Assembly: GCF_030227225.1 (NCBI RefSeq)
Contig: NZ_JASPHQ010000021.1
Coordinates: 1 to 28,065, forward strand
Source: Corynebacterium rhinophilum
GTDB lineage: Bacteria > Actinomycetota > Actinomycetes > Mycobacteriales > Mycobacteriaceae
DNA length: 28,065 nt
Direction: 5' to 3'
The notes beneath the pieces were generated by a model. That model was not told the DNA's origin. It ran no database searches and worked only from the letters and a program-made list of their open reading frames with translations. Both the position numbers and the translations under genes were made by a program. The number at the start of each line of letters is the position of its first letter. Position 1 is the stretch's first letter. Shown piece by piece: positions 7,078 to 16,123 of the stretch.

Positions 7078-8102
7078 AAAATCTCGATGCGCCCGCCCAA
7101 GGATTCGGTCTGGCGCAGCTGCGCCACCCACTTCGGGCCACCGGGGTGCAGGCGCAGCACCGGGCGGGAGGAAATCTTGACCGGGGAGACCGATTCCTTG
7201 CGCGCGCCCGACCTGGCTTCGATGCGGGTGCGGGCGCGGTAGCCGGCATCGGCAAGCTCGGCGATGGAAGGCTCGGGGGCGGCGAGCTTCTCCCGGGCAT
7301 CGTGAAGCAACTCCAGCGCCTCATCCAAGGCCTCTACCAGGGCCGGGGCATTGGTCTCGCACATCTGCCGCACGAGATCCGGGCGGGTTCCGGCCACCCG
7401 GGTCGCATCCTTGAAGGAACCGGCGGCTAGAGACTGCGCCAAAATGCCGCCATTATCGCCCACCGTGGCGAGAGTCTCCGCAAAAATATGCGGCAGGTGG
7501 GAAATGCGAGCGACCGCCGCATCGTGGTTGGCCACACGGATGGGCACGGCCTCTGCATGCACCATCTGGGTCATGCGCACGACGTCCGTAAAAGTCTCAA
7601 TCCATTTCTTAGGAATCTTTTCCCCGCGCGCCTCATACTCAGCGGCGTAATCGTAGGTAATTCCCCACGCGGCGCGGCGGAAAAGCCCCGTCTGGGAGTG
7701 ATCCCATCCCGATTTCGAGGTACCCGCCATCGGGTGCCCGCCTACGTAGCGATCCTCCATGCCGCGGTCACAGACCTGCTGGCGCACGGGAGTCTTTACG
7801 GAGACCACGTCAGTGATGCCGCAGCTAGGGGCGTGTTCCTGAATAGCATCCAAGACGCTACCCACCGCGGTCATGGGAACGGCTATCACGATGAGCGCCT
7901 CTTCAACCTCGGCGCGGTTAAGCACCGCCGGCAAGTCATCATTGACGTCAAAGCCCTGCTTGACTGCGGTGCGAGCGGCGGACGTCGAGTGGTTGTATCC
8001 AAATACGTCGTGGTTATAGCCCGCGAGATCGCGCAGCAAGGAACCACCGATGAGGCCGAGGCCGATAATGCAGATGGGGCGTTGAACATCTTGAGAACTC
8101 AC
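7074..8102 (-). CDS. tyrA: Prephenate/arogenate dehydrogenase (TyrA)
   Basis: The 342-residue protein begins with a Rossmann nucleotide-binding motif (GLGLIGGSLLRDL, near residues 14-26), followed by VIAVPMTAV and SVKTPVR. Further along are the TyrA blocks GGHPMAGTSKSGWD and HDAAVARISHLPH, whose histidines are conserved in the family. It catalyses the oxidative decarboxylation step of tyrosine synthesis; in corynebacteria the preferred substrate is usually L-arogenate with NADP+, which the sequence cannot settle. The start is GTG 8102. No Shine-Dalgarno sequence precedes it, but CACAAT lies about ten bases upstream and may be a -10 box of a leaderless message. It is divergent from the TadA-associated gene with only 39 bp between starts, so the promoters overlap. 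Confidence 0.9.
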   Translation of the reverse strand: MSSQDVQRPICIIGLGLIGGSLLRDLAGYNHDVFGYNHSTSAARTAVKQGFDVNDDLPAVLNRAEVEEALIVIAVPMTAVGSVLDAIQEHAPSCGITDVVSVKTPVRQQVCDRGMEDRYVGGHPMAGTSKSGWDHSQTGLFRRAAWGITYDYAAEYEARGEKIPKKWIETFTDVVRMTQMVHAEAVPIRVANHDAAVARISHLPHIFAETLATVGDNGGILAQSLAAGSFKDATRVAGTRPDLVRQMCETNAPALVEALDEALELLHDAREKLAAPEPSIAELADAGYRARTRIEARSGARKESVSPVKISSRPVLRLHPGGPKWVAQLRQTESLGGRIEIF

Positions 8103-8141
8103 GGTGACAATTGTGGCACAACACGACTAATCTCACGAGGT

Positions 8142-8621
8142 ATGAGCAACGAAAATTACTCTTTCGCGGTTACCGTCGCCCGCAACGAGGGACAATGGGT
8201 CGTGCGCAGCTTCGATGATGACTTTGAGGACCCGCAAACCTCCATCACCGCGGTGCGCTCCCTGCGCTCTGAAGGCGCAGCTTTCGCCCTTCTCTGCGTA
8301 GAGGACGCCTACTTCATTGCCGTGCGGCCCGTGCCCGGCGGGGTGAAAATGCTAATTTCAGACGCCACCTATGGCGTTGATGATGACTTTGCCGCGGATT
8401 TCATGGAACTCAATGACTACGAGATTCCAGACGTGGACCCGGAAGAGGCTGACCCCTACGGTGAGGGCGACTTCGATATTTTCGCTGACCTGGGCCTATC
8501 CGAAGATCAGGTGGGCTACATCATCGATGATGAGGACGATTGGCCCTCCGATATGCTCCTGCGCATCGCCGGCGACCTGGGCTTTGGGGATGAGCTAGAA
8601 GACGTCATTGATAACGCCTAA
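8142..8621 (+). CDS. TadA-associated protein (TIGR03941-type)
   Basis: The ATG at 8142 is preceded by ACGAGG and gives 159 residues. The N-terminal part (SFAVTVARNEGQWVVRSF) is followed by an acidic protein rich in Asp and Glu, with repeated short Asp runs such as EDPQTS, VDDDF and DDEDDWPSD. This matches the actinobacterial family annotated as tRNA adenosine deaminase-associated protein, whose gene almost always sits before tadA. Its biochemical role is not established; a partner or stabiliser of TadA is inferred from conserved neighbourhood. It overlaps the next gene by 14 bp. Confidence 0.85.
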   Translation: MSNENYSFAVTVARNEGQWVVRSFDDDFEDPQTSITAVRSLRSEGAAFALLCVEDAYFIAVRPVPGGVKMLISDATYGVDDDFAADFMELNDYEIPDVDPEEADPYGEGDFDIFADLGLSEDQVGYIIDDEDDWPSDMLLRIAGDLGFGDELEDVIDNA

Positions 8622-9084
8622 GCCCCTGCAGCGCGCGCAGAAACGCATGCAGCGCGCCCTCGCGGTGGCGCGCCAGACCCCCGCCGGGGATGTGCCGGTT
8701 GGGGCGGTGCTTTATGATGCCGCCGGTCGCGAGCTCGCCACCGGTGTCAACCGCCGCGAGCAATTGCGCGATCCCACCGCCCACGCCGAGGTCGAGGCCA
8801 TCCGCCAGGCGGTGCGCATCCACGGCGATGGCTGGCGCCTGACCGGCTGCGAGCTCGTGGTCACCTTAGAGCCCTGCGCCATGTGCGCCGGCGCCCTGCA
8901 ATCCGCCCGGGTGAGCTCGCTGGTTTTTGGCGCCTTTGAACCGAAGACGGGTGCGTGCGGCTCGCTTATCGATGTCCTGCGCGCCCCCACCGCGCCCTTT
9001 ACCCCTCAGGTCCGCGGTGGCGTCCTCGAAAAAGACTGCGTGGCGTTGCTGGAAAAATTTTTCACCACACTGCGCGAAAAGTGA
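8608..9084 (+). CDS. tadA: tRNA-specific adenosine-34 deaminase (TadA)
   Basis: The 158-residue protein has the full cytidine/deoxycytidylate deaminase-type zinc site: H59-A-E61 in TAHAEVEAIR, with E61 as proton shuttle, and P89-C90-A-M-C93. GDVPVGAVL near residue 27 and the GACGSLIDVL block are standard for TadA. It converts A34 to inosine in tRNA-Arg(ACG). I choose TTG 8608 as start because AGAAG precedes it and it overlaps the upstream gene; ATG 8647 would lose 13 residues but has no ribosome binding site. Length is normal for the family. Confidence 0.93.
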   Translation: MITPKPLQRAQKRMQRALAVARQTPAGDVPVGAVLYDAAGRELATGVNRREQLRDPTAHAEVEAIRQAVRIHGDGWRLTGCELVVTLEPCAMCAGALQSARVSSLVFGAFEPKTGACGSLIDVLRAPTAPFTPQVRGGVLEKDCVALLEKFFTTLREK

Positions 9085-9131
9085 GTATAGTTGCAGTCAC
9101 ACAGTATCCGACTCATTTAAGGAGAGAGAAA

Positions 9132-9332
9132 ATGGGCGATTTGGAAAACAAGAAGGACGACCTCGCAGGCAAGGCAAAGGAAGCTTTCGGCGAGGCAACC
9201 GGTAACGAAGACGTAGCCAACGAAGGCAAGGCCGACCAGGTCGCCTCCGAGGCTAAGGACAAGCTGTCCGATGCTGCTGACAGCATCAAGGACAAGGCCA
9301 ACGACATCATCGGTGGCCTGAAGAAGGACTAA
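9132..9332 (+). CDS. CsbD-like stress-response protein
   Basis: A strong ribosome binding site (AAGGAGAGAG from 9119) precedes ATG 9132. The 66-residue product is very hydrophilic and Lys/Asp/Ala-rich, with the CsbD-family pattern: KKDDLAGKAKEAFGEATGNE, then ANEGKADQVA and KDKLSDAADSIKDKANDIIGG. CsbD-like proteins are abundant small cytoplasmic proteins induced by general stress (SigB-controlled in Bacillus); their molecular action is unknown. It stands alone, with its own terminator just downstream and probably its own promoter in the 47 bp after tadA. Confidence 0.88.
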   Translation: MGDLENKKDDLAGKAKEAFGEATGNEDVANEGKADQVASEAKDKLSDAADSIKDKANDIIGGLKKD

Positions 9333-9353
9333 TTTTATAGTCCCTTCATAGCG

Positions 9354-9390
9354 AAATCGCTGCGCTGGCTTAATGCTGGCGCGGCGATTT
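9354..9390 (+). terminator. Rho-independent terminator of the csbD-like gene
   Basis: AAATCGCTGCGC (9354-9365) pairs with GCGCGGCGATTT (9379-9390), one mismatch, with a 13-base loop, followed by TTGTTG. The T-run is short, but the stem and position 21 bp after the stop codon fit a terminator. Confidence 0.65.
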
Positions 9391-9425
9391 TGTTGCATCG
9401 GGGGTCCTCCCGTAATCTGGAACGC

Positions 9426-9512
9426 GGTGGCGTGTCCGAGCGGCCGAAGGTGATCGCCTCGAAAGCGATTGTTGGGTAACCCCAACCGCGGGTTCAAATC
9501 CCGCCGCCACCG
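9426..9512 (+). tRNA. tRNA-Ser(CGA)
   Basis: The acceptor stem GGTGGCG (9426-9432) pairs with CGCCACC (9505-9511), with G9512 as discriminator. The anticodon stem ATCGC/GCGAT (9453-9457, 9465-9469) encloses the loop CTCGAAA with anticodon CGA at 9460-9462, reading UCG serine codons. A long variable arm (TTGGGTAACCCCAA) marks a class II tRNA, and GGTTCAAATCC is the T arm loop region. The 3' CCA is not encoded. Confidence 0.95.
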
Positions 9513-9516
9513 CGCA

Positions 9517-9556
9517 AGGCCCCGACCTGTTAATGCAGGTCGGGGCCTATTTTTGT
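9517..9556 (+). terminator. Strong terminator after tRNA-Ser
   Basis: AGGCCCCGACCTG (9517-9529) and CAGGTCGGGGCCT (9536-9548) form a perfect 13-bp stem with loop TTAATG, followed by ATTTTTGTTTT. It ends the tRNA transcript and may also serve the opposing small membrane-protein gene. Confidence 0.93.
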
Positions 9557-9592
9557 TTTCTCCAACGGGGTGGCTTTGGGCTTTGGGTTGGC

Positions 9593-10054
9593 TTAAGCGT
9601 CGTGCTTTGCGCGCGCAGCCCGCGTGCGGCGGCGCTGTAGGGTGGGGAGGAACCACGTCACGACGGCAGCGATGACGGCCATGGCGCCCGCGCTCCACGC
9701 GAGGTATTTCACGGGGGTGAACCACCACGCCAGGGCAGCGATTACTGCGATGACGATCCATACGGCGGGCACGAGGAGGCTGGGTTGTTCGGCCCACGGT
9801 TCCCGGGGGAATCGGCTGCGCGCCTCCGCACGGATGCGGCGCGGCGTTTTACGTGCAAGTGCCAAGGAACAGGCGACCACAAAGGCCAAGCCAATACCGG
9901 CAATGAGCAGGCTGCCGCTTACGCCGCCGAACATAAATACGCCGACGGAAAGCGCTAAGGATAAGCGTTCACCGATCGTGAGTGGGAAGTTCTGTGTGGG
10001 ATCGACATCTGGATAGATGCTGTTGAAGATGTCTTTACGGGGGTCGTTGTGCAT
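9593..10054 (-). CDS. Small membrane protein, unknown function
   Basis: The 153-residue protein has a hydrophilic N-terminus of about 27 residues, two hydrophobic segments (near 28-46 and 48-66), a basic cytoplasmic-type loop with several Arg (TPRRIRAEARSRF) and two more segments (near 93-110 and 115-137), ending in an Arg-rich tail. Four helices with both ends inside are predicted. I recognise no family. It is divergent from htaA. No clear ribosome binding site precedes ATG 10054; TATAAG lies about a dozen bases upstream, so a very short leader is possible. Confidence 0.7.
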   Translation of the reverse strand: MHNDPRKDIFNSIYPDVDPTQNFPLTIGERLSLALSVGVFMFGGVSGSLLIAGIGLAFVVACSLALARKTPRRIRAEARSRFPREPWAEQPSLLVPAVWIVIAVIAALAWWFTPVKYLAWSAGAMAVIAAVVTWFLPTLQRRRTRAARAKHDA

Positions 10055-10123
10055 TTTTGTTTCTTATAGGGGGGTGGTTTATTGACAATCAATAGAAGTT
10101 AGGTCAGGATACACTTACTTCAA

Positions 10124-10142
10124 TTAGGCAAGCTTAGCCTAT
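10124..10142. promoter_or_regulatory. DtxR box upstream of htaA
   Basis: TTAGGCAAGCTTAGCCTAT matches the 19-bp DtxR operator consensus (TTAGGTTAGCCTAACCTAA) with good dyad symmetry: TTAGG on the left, CCTA on the right. It overlaps TATATC at 10140-10145, a likely -10 element, so iron-loaded DtxR would block the htaA promoter. A weaker left half-site (TTAGGTCAG) begins at about 10099. Confidence 0.82.
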
Positions 10143-10175
10143 ATCATTTTTAGGCACGAAAACAAGGTTCTCAAC

Positions 10176-12056
10176 ATGATTGGAAAACTGTGGAAGTCGG
10201 CGTTCGGCATCATCGTCGCTGCTTTCCTCGTCGCGGCATTCGCCCCACTTTTGTCTTCTGCCCCGGTTGCCCACGCAGATGAATCCTGCACATGGAAATG
10301 GGGCATCAAGCAGTCATTCCGCAGCTACGTCAAAGGCAATATCGCCCACGGTGGATGGGGTGCCAACGGCATTGGCTTCACGGGCGACGAACGGGGCGAT
10401 GGTGCGTTCGTCTTTACTGCAGGAAAGCCCGATGCGTCTGGTGGGAACGTCACGATTCCGTTCAATGGAACGCTGAGCTTTACCGGCCACGATGGAGTCT
10501 TGGACATGACAATGTCGGACTTCAAGGTCAAGGCCTCTGGTAAGCAGGCGCAGATTTCCGTGGACTACGTCTCCTATGAAATGAACCGCCAAGAACTCAG
10601 CCGCGGTAAAAAGATCCAAGGCAATGATGAGGTAATCGCCACCATTAATCTGGCCAACCCCGTCAAAGATGGTGCCGGAAAGGTTGATTTGTCTGGATCT
10701 ACCACTCTGACCTCTGGCGGGGCCAAGTTTTTCACCGGTTTCTACCAGCCAGGTGAAGCCTTAGATCCGTCCTCTGGCGGCATTGCGCTTGATGGCTCGT
10801 GTTCCGAATCTGGTTCCGGATCTGGCTCCGGTTCCGGTGAGAAGCGTCCCTTGACGTCCATTACGGGTTCCTTCACGGGCTTTAACAAGGAAGCCATGGA
10901 CATCCTGTCTGAAACCAATGACACGATGAACGGGATTACTACGTTCATGGGCAATACCCAGGCGTTCCTGGATGAGTTGGAGTCTTTCAACGATCGGGGC
11001 GGATCGAACTCGAATTCGGATGGTTCTGCTTCGGGTACGTCGAACTCCACTGGAGGAAACTCGGCTTCTACTAACTCTGCAGCGGGAAATTCATCACCGA
11101 GTAACTCTGGTTCGGGCGGAGGCGGCGGTGCCTCAGGAACTGGCAAAGCAGCGGGATCTGGTCCTTCGCACTCTGGAACTGCGAATTCCGGTGCCCCGGG
11201 CTCAGGTAATTCAGGTGCGGAAGCATCTGGCGGGGGCGATGCTGTCTGTGAGGCCACTGGGGTTACGCAAGCCACTGCTCAGTGGGGGTTAAAGAAATCC
11301 TTCCAGTCCTATATCACCGGATCCATTGCCCAAGGCCGATGGGATCTCTCTGGTGTTGGCTATGACAATGGACGTTTCCAATTCACGGGTAACTCCGGTG
11401 CCGTAAAAGATGGCGCGGGCTCCGTGCAATATGGCGGAAGCATGCAGTTCACCGGGCACCACGGCAAGCTGGACCTCAACATCGCCAATCTGGAAATCAC
11501 CTTCAACGGCAATTCTGGCGAGCTTATCGCTGACGTGCGCTCTTCCAATATGGAAGGCAAGAAGAAAGACTTTGGGCGCACTGTTATTGGCACCTTGAGT
11601 TTTAATTCCCTCGACGTCGGCACGGACGAAGTGTCCGGTGAAGCTGCGGTATCGCTTTCTGAGGCCGGTTCCCAGGCACTCGCTGAGTTCTATGAACCAG
11701 GCACCCAGTTGGATCCGCTGAGCTTCCACGCCACCTTGGGCGGAAGCGCTGATTGCGGCGCCGTATCCGGTGGCGGCAGTTCTAGCTCAGGTTCCGGATC
11801 CGACGGATCAGGCGCGGGCGGAAACGGAAAGGGCAGCTCTGGTTCCAAAGGCGGCGCGCATGCCGCAGCCGGGGACTCAGCGCTAGCCGGTGACTCGGGG
11901 CAGGGATACGAGGACGGATCGAACAAATTCAAGGTCAAGTCCGCGACGTCTCCCGGCGGGGGCCTAGATAACCCGACCACCTATCTACTGCTCTTCATCG
12001 TCGGATTGATCATCGCCGGTGGCTCCACCAGTCGGCTTGTCATGAACAACTCTTAG
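10176..12056 (+). CDS. htaA: HtaA: surface haem/haemoglobin-binding protein with two HtaA domains
   Basis: The 626-residue protein has a signal peptide to about residue 34 (AHA before DESC), two HtaA (CR) domains, and one C-terminal helix (about 602-616) with a short tail that anchors it in the membrane. Domain 1 (about 38-209) contains W42-G, S-F-R-S-Y51 and FTGH105; domain 2 (about 358-527) contains W370-G, S-F-Q-S-Y379 and FTGH428H. In characterised corynebacterial CR domains the Tyr is the haem axial ligand and the His supports it; both pairs are kept here. Each domain is closed by a cysteine pair (C38/C209, C358/C527). A Ser/Gly/Asn-rich linker of about 90 residues joins them, and another precedes the anchor. 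It heads the haem operon, 10 bp before hmuT, under a DtxR box. Confidence 0.93.
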   Translation: MIGKLWKSAFGIIVAAFLVAAFAPLLSSAPVAHADESCTWKWGIKQSFRSYVKGNIAHGGWGANGIGFTGDERGDGAFVFTAGKPDASGGNVTIPFNGTLSFTGHDGVLDMTMSDFKVKASGKQAQISVDYVSYEMNRQELSRGKKIQGNDEVIATINLANPVKDGAGKVDLSGSTTLTSGGAKFFTGFYQPGEALDPSSGGIALDGSCSESGSGSGSGSGEKRPLTSITGSFTGFNKEAMDILSETNDTMNGITTFMGNTQAFLDELESFNDRGGSNSNSDGSASGTSNSTGGNSASTNSAAGNSSPSNSGSGGGGGASGTGKAAGSGPSHSGTANSGAPGSGNSGAEASGGGDAVCEATGVTQATAQWGLKKSFQSYITGSIAQGRWDLSGVGYDNGRFQFTGNSGAVKDGAGSVQYGGSMQFTGHHGKLDLNIANLEITFNGNSGELIADVRSSNMEGKKKDFGRTVIGTLSFNSLDVGTDEVSGEAAVSLSEAGSQALAEFYEPGTQLDPLSFHATLGGSADCGAVSGGGSSSSGSGSDGSGAGGNGKGSSGSKGGAHAAAGDSALAGDSGQGYEDGSNKFKVKSATSPGGGLDNPTTYLLLFIVGLIIAGGSTSRLVMNNS

Positions 12057-12066
12057 AAAGATTGCC

Positions 12067-13113
12067 GTGAAACTCGTTCTTCGTTTCCTCGTGCCATTCC
12101 TGTGCATCTTCAGCCTTACCGCGTGCGGTGTGCAGGGAAGCTATACCGATCAGCTACCGGATCCCGCCGATCTCTCGGACCCCAGATCCTTTGAAGGTGT
12201 CAGCGATGTCAAGGATTTTGACGATATCGAGCCGGTTACTGATAAGGCAGAGCCGGCGCTTCCGGTGGAGCTTACCGATGCCGATGGTAATGACGTCACT
12301 GTCACCGATGCCTCCCGCATCCTCGCGTTGGATATCTATGGCACCTATACCAAGACTCTTAGCGGCTTGGGGCTTGCGGATAATATCGTCGGCCGCACAG
12401 TTTCTTCTACCGAGCCCAACCTGGCGGATCTCCCGGTGGTGACCGAAGGCGGCCACAATATCAACGTGGAGGCGGTGCTGGAGCTGCAGCCGACGCTCGT
12501 CATTGTGGATCACTCCATTGGCCCGCGCGATGCCATCGATCAAATCCGGGCGGCGGGTGTCACCACCGTGGTGATGGAACCTGAGCGCACCATCGATTCG
12601 GTGGGCGAGGACATCACCACGCTTGGCGATGCCCTCGGCTTGCCCGACGAAGCACGCGAGCTAGCCGAACGATCTACCAAGGAAATCGACGAGGCAAAGG
12701 GAGCCATCAAAGAGTTGGTTCCCGATGATCCGATGCGCGTGGCGTTTCTCTATGCGCGCGGAAACGGCGGCGTTTTCTTCATCATGGGTGACGGTACCGG
12801 TGCGCAAGACCTGATTGAAGGCATCGGCGGCGTGGATCTGGCTGCAGAAAACAACCTTTCCCATGCAGAACCTGCTAATGCTGAGGCGCTGGCGCGCATC
12901 AATCCAGAGGTGATCATCATGATGACTAATGGCCTGGAATCCACCGGCGGCATTGACGGCTTGCTGGAGCGGCCCGGCGTTGCTCAGACCACCGCCGGCC
13001 AGAAGAAGCGCATCGTGACTATCCCGGACGGCCAATCGTTGGCATTTGGTCCCATGACAGGGCAAACGCTGGTGAAGCTAGCAAAGGCTGTGTATGACCC
13101 GGACAATGAGTAA
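12067..13113 (+). CDS. hmuT: HmuT: haem-binding lipoprotein of the HmuTUV ABC importer
   Basis: GTG 12067 begins a 348-residue protein with a lipoprotein signal peptide; the lipobox is LTAC with C20 as lipidation site. It belongs to the type III periplasmic-binding-protein fold (ILALDIYGTYTKTLSGLG early, then VEAVLELQPTLVIV). H130 in EGGHNIN and Y229 in FLYARG correspond in spacing to the His and Tyr haem ligands described for C. diphtheriae HmuT (H136, Y235). It takes haem from HtaA-type proteins and delivers it to HmuUV. Only AGAAAG precedes the start; overlap with hmuU by 20 bp indicates coupling. Confidence 0.93.
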   Translation: MKLVLRFLVPFLCIFSLTACGVQGSYTDQLPDPADLSDPRSFEGVSDVKDFDDIEPVTDKAEPALPVELTDADGNDVTVTDASRILALDIYGTYTKTLSGLGLADNIVGRTVSSTEPNLADLPVVTEGGHNINVEAVLELQPTLVIVDHSIGPRDAIDQIRAAGVTTVVMEPERTIDSVGEDITTLGDALGLPDEARELAERSTKEIDEAKGAIKELVPDDPMRVAFLYARGNGGVFFIMGDGTGAQDLIEGIGGVDLAAENNLSHAEPANAEALARINPEVIIMMTNGLESTGGIDGLLERPGVAQTTAGQKKRIVTIPDGQSLAFGPMTGQTLVKLAKAVYDPDNE

Positions 13114-14143
13114 GGGCACGGACACCTTCGCGCGCCGCCGCACGCAGCGCACTTGGGTATTCGTACTCCTGGGGATTCTCACCGTGCTCGCGGCGCTCAT
13201 CTCCGTCGTGCTGGGGCAATACTATGTACCGCTGTCTGATCTCTTCCCCATTTTGGCAGCTGGCCACGGGGAGGATTCCTTGACCGCAAGCGTGGTGTGG
13301 GACATTCGCCTACCGCGTTTGGTCTTGGGGCTCGTGGTGGGTGCGGCCTTGGGCGTGGCCGGCACGCTGATGCAGGCGGTGTTCGCCAACCCCCTGGCAG
13401 AACCCTCCATTATCGGCGTTACCTCCGGTGCGGGCGTTGGTGCGGCCGTAGTCATCGTCTTTAATATCGAATTCTTCGGTACCTTTACCGTTCCCGCCGC
13501 AGCCTTCCTTACCGCGTTGCTGGTTACCTTCATTATCTATCAGCTTGCGCGCCACAACGGAAGGGTTGCCGTGGTGCACCTGATTCTCACCGGCATCGCC
13601 ATCAATGCGGTATGCAACGCCATCATCTCTTTCATGGTGTACTTGGCGCCGACCGCCAACCGCGAAGCGATCATTTTCTGGCAGATGGGCTCCCTCAACG
13701 GCTCGCAGTGGAAACACGTCTGGGCGGTACTGCCCATCGTGGTGGTTGGCCTCGCAGTGGCCTTGCGCCTGGGCAAGCAGTTGGACGTCCTCGCGCTCGG
13801 CGAGCGCGCCGCCGCACATACCGGCGTGAACGTGCCGTGGCTGCGCATCGTGGCGATCGTGGCATCGGCAGTGTTGACCGCCGCGGCCGTTTCCTTCGCC
13901 GGCCTCATTGGCTTTGTAGGACTTATCGTTCCCCACCTGCTGCGCAGCGTCGTCGGACCAGAAAACCGCATCCTGCTGCCGGCTTCCGCCCTTGGCGGCG
14001 CTGTACTCATTGGTTTCGCCGACGTGGCAGCGCGCACGATGATTTCTTTTGCGGATCTTCCCATCGGCATTTTCACCGCCCTGGTGGGTGGGCCAACGTT
14101 CTTCATCTTGCTGCGCCGCATGATGCGCAAAGGAGTGCACTGA
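13094..14143 (+). CDS. hmuU: HmuU: haem ABC transporter permease (FecCD family)
   Basis: The 349-residue integral membrane protein has about ten helices and FecCD hallmarks: DIRLPRLVLGLVVGAALGVAG, then MQAVFANPLAEPSIIGVTSGAG near residues 90-115, and the cytoplasmic coupling segment SFAGLIGFVGLIVPHLLR in the second half. It forms the membrane channel for haem import with HmuV. It starts inside hmuT (ATG 13094; ATG 13106 is possible) and its stop shares a base with the hmuV start. Confidence 0.93.
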   Translation: MTRTMSKGTDTFARRRTQRTWVFVLLGILTVLAALISVVLGQYYVPLSDLFPILAAGHGEDSLTASVVWDIRLPRLVLGLVVGAALGVAGTLMQAVFANPLAEPSIIGVTSGAGVGAAVVIVFNIEFFGTFTVPAAAFLTALLVTFIIYQLARHNGRVAVVHLILTGIAINAVCNAIISFMVYLAPTANREAIIFWQMGSLNGSQWKHVWAVLPIVVVGLAVALRLGKQLDVLALGERAAAHTGVNVPWLRIVAIVASAVLTAAAVSFAGLIGFVGLIVPHLLRSVVGPENRILLPASALGGAVLIGFADVAARTMISFADLPIGIFTALVGGPTFFILLRRMMRKGVH

Positions 14144-14937
14144 TGATAAACGCTAAAGACTTAACCGTTCGCGTGGGGGAGCACACCCTCGTGGACCAGG
14201 TGTCCTTCACTGCTCAAGCGGGCGAAGTTACAGGACTTATCGGTCCGAACGGCGCCGGAAAATCCACCGTCCTAGCTGCCGTGGCTGGAGATATCGACTA
14301 TTCCGGTGAGATCACCGTGGGTGGGTTATCGCCCAAGGCGCCAGCGCGAGAGCTCGCGCGCACGCGTGCGGTGATGCTCCAAGACGTCTCGGTGTCCTTC
14401 GAATTCCTTGTCCGCGATGTCGTTGCGATGGGGCGCCGCCCGTGGGAAGGAACTGCCTACGCAGATCTCGACGATGACTTTATTGACGCCGCCCTCGATG
14501 CCGCCGGCGTCGCGCACCTAGCGGGCCGAGACATCAGCACGTTGTCTGGTGGTGAGCGCGCCCGCGCGGCCTTCGCACGGGTGCTTGCCCAAAATACCCC
14601 GGTGATCTTGCTGGATGAGCCAACGGCCGCGCTGGATATCCGGCACCAAGAACAACTGTTGGGCTCAGTAAAAGCCCTTGCCCGCGAGGCAGGCGTCGCC
14701 GTCCTCGTGGTGCTGCATGACCTCAACGCGGCAGCAGCATATTGCGATCATCTCGTATGCCTGTCGTGCGGGGGAGTAGCAGCCCAAGGGCGCGTAGATG
14801 AGGTCTTTACCAGTCCAACATTGTCTCAAGTGTATGGCTGGCCGATATCCGTCGATGGGCTGCAGGTACATCCACAGCGTGCCACGCCCACCATCAACCC
14901 ACTCTTCTCACATAAATTGGAGGATTTCCATGTTTAA
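14143..14937 (+). CDS. hmuV: HmuV: haem ABC transporter ATPase
   Basis: ATG 14143 follows AAAGGAG and overlaps the hmuU stop; the longer upstream frame is not used. The 264-residue protein has all ABC ATPase motifs: Walker A GPNGAGKST (34-42), Q-loop Q80, signature LSGGERAR (134-141), Walker B VILLDEP (154-160) and the switch histidine H192. Length and sequence are typical of HmuV/FecE-type ATPases, which power haem or siderophore import. It overlaps htaB by 8 bp. Confidence 0.94.
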   Translation: MINAKDLTVRVGEHTLVDQVSFTAQAGEVTGLIGPNGAGKSTVLAAVAGDIDYSGEITVGGLSPKAPARELARTRAVMLQDVSVSFEFLVRDVVAMGRRPWEGTAYADLDDDFIDAALDAAGVAHLAGRDISTLSGGERARAAFARVLAQNTPVILLDEPTAALDIRHQEQLLGSVKALAREAGVAVLVVLHDLNAAAAYCDHLVCLSCGGVAAQGRVDEVFTSPTLSQVYGWPISVDGLQVHPQRATPTINPLFSHKLEDFHV

Positions 14938-15988
14938 GAAAGTAGTGGTCACCGCTCTCGCGGCGACCGCGCTCACCGTGCCACACGCTTCTGCGGAAGA
15001 AACTTGCACCATCGAATCCGGTTCCTTGAACTGGGGAATTAAGCACTCGTGGCGTTCCTACCTCAAAAGCGGTTTTGCTGCTGGTGATTGGTCCACTAGT
15101 GGCCCAGTGACGCAAACCGGTGATCCTAAGGGGAAGGATTTCTCTTTCGGCTTCGAGGTCGATCCTGCAACCTCTACGGTAACGGTAGATGAGGAGGGCA
15201 ATGTGGTGTCGTCCAATATCGAGAGCAAAGACTCCTCGATAACGTTCACCGGTCACCACGGAGCTCTGCATTCCACGGTAGTGGCACCTTTCATCAAGAC
15301 CTCCGGTAATGAAGCCCAGCTCGGTTCCGGCTACGAGGTCTATCACGTAGAGGGTAAGAATATGCTTCAATACACCGTGGACGACCACATCGACGCTAAT
15401 AAGCGCACTGGGGATGGGATCTTTGGCCACGGCACGGCGCGATGGACCAAGGAGGGAGACACGCTGACCCTTTCTGCCAGCGATGTGCGGTACAAGGAGC
15501 AGCAGGGGACAAAAGATGGAAAAATCGAGGGCGTAGACCAACTTTTCATGGGCATGTATAGCTCAGAGAACAAGCCTGAGCTTGATGATGCCCACCTAAC
15601 CCTCAAGGTTTCTCCTGGTTGCGGCCAAAAGAAGGATGAAATGCCGCAGAACGAACCTGCTCCGCAGCCGCCGGTAGCTGCGCCGGAAAAGGAAGAGCAG
15701 CCACAAAGTCAGCCACCGAAGGACAATCCAGCTCCGCAGCCACCAGCGACCTCACAGACCCCGGCACCGCCGAAGAAGCCGGAGACTCCAAAGAGCCCTG
15801 AGACTTCGGAGTCTAAGAAGCCGGGAACTGATAAGCCAGAGAAGGACACTCCCTCCGGTTCTAGTTTCGCCAAGGTGTGGAACTACATCTTGGGCGTGGC
15901 AACCATTGGCAGCATGTTTGCCATTCTTGGGCAGGCGTTTATGAAGTCGGGCGCCCTTGAGAGCGTGCGTGCTCTACTCCACCGATAA
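14930..15988 (+). CDS. htaB: HtaB: membrane-anchored haem-binding protein, one HtaA domain
   Basis: TTGGAGG just before ATG 14930 sets the start; the 352-residue protein begins within the end of hmuV. A signal peptide ends near residue 22 (ASA). One HtaA domain (about 26-231) follows, with W35-G, the ligand-type Y44 in SWRSYLK, FTGH109H and cysteines C26 and C231 at its edges. A Pro/Glu/Lys-rich stalk of about 75 residues spans the wall, and a C-terminal helix (about 315-337) anchors it. In C. diphtheriae HtaB is the membrane haem receptor that passes haem between HtaA and HmuT. It is the last gene of the htaA operon; no clear terminator was seen after it. Confidence 0.92.
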   Translation: MFKKVVVTALAATALTVPHASAEETCTIESGSLNWGIKHSWRSYLKSGFAAGDWSTSGPVTQTGDPKGKDFSFGFEVDPATSTVTVDEEGNVVSSNIESKDSSITFTGHHGALHSTVVAPFIKTSGNEAQLGSGYEVYHVEGKNMLQYTVDDHIDANKRTGDGIFGHGTARWTKEGDTLTLSASDVRYKEQQGTKDGKIEGVDQLFMGMYSSENKPELDDAHLTLKVSPGCGQKKDEMPQNEPAPQPPVAAPEKEEQPQSQPPKDNPAPQPPATSQTPAPPKKPETPKSPETSESKKPGTDKPEKDTPSGSSFAKVWNYILGVATIGSMFAILGQAFMKSGALESVRALLHR

Positions 15989-16123
15989 CAAGCTGCTGAT
16001 CCGATAATAGGGGGTCAGCGGCGCGGGCGGTGTCGGCAGCCGCATCCCGAAGCCGCGCGCACCGCAGGCGGTGGGGTAGGGAGTTAGTTCTTTTGGTTGA
16101 TTTCTTCCCACAAGCCTTGTAAA

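Noticed and set aside
7488..8141. Longer start for the TadA-associated protein
   Set aside because: The upstream part is antisense to tyrA; the family N-terminus begins at 8142.
10800..11250. Ser/Gly-rich repeat in htaA as a mobile or repeat element
   Set aside because: It is an in-frame linker between two HtaA domains, with varied codons.
13310..14140. Minus-strand 276-codon frame opposite hmuU
   Set aside because: Shadow of a membrane-protein gene; the sense strand has a complete FecCD permease.
15989..16120. Terminator after htaB
   Set aside because: GC-rich partial dyads are present but no convincing stem followed by a T-run could be drawn.
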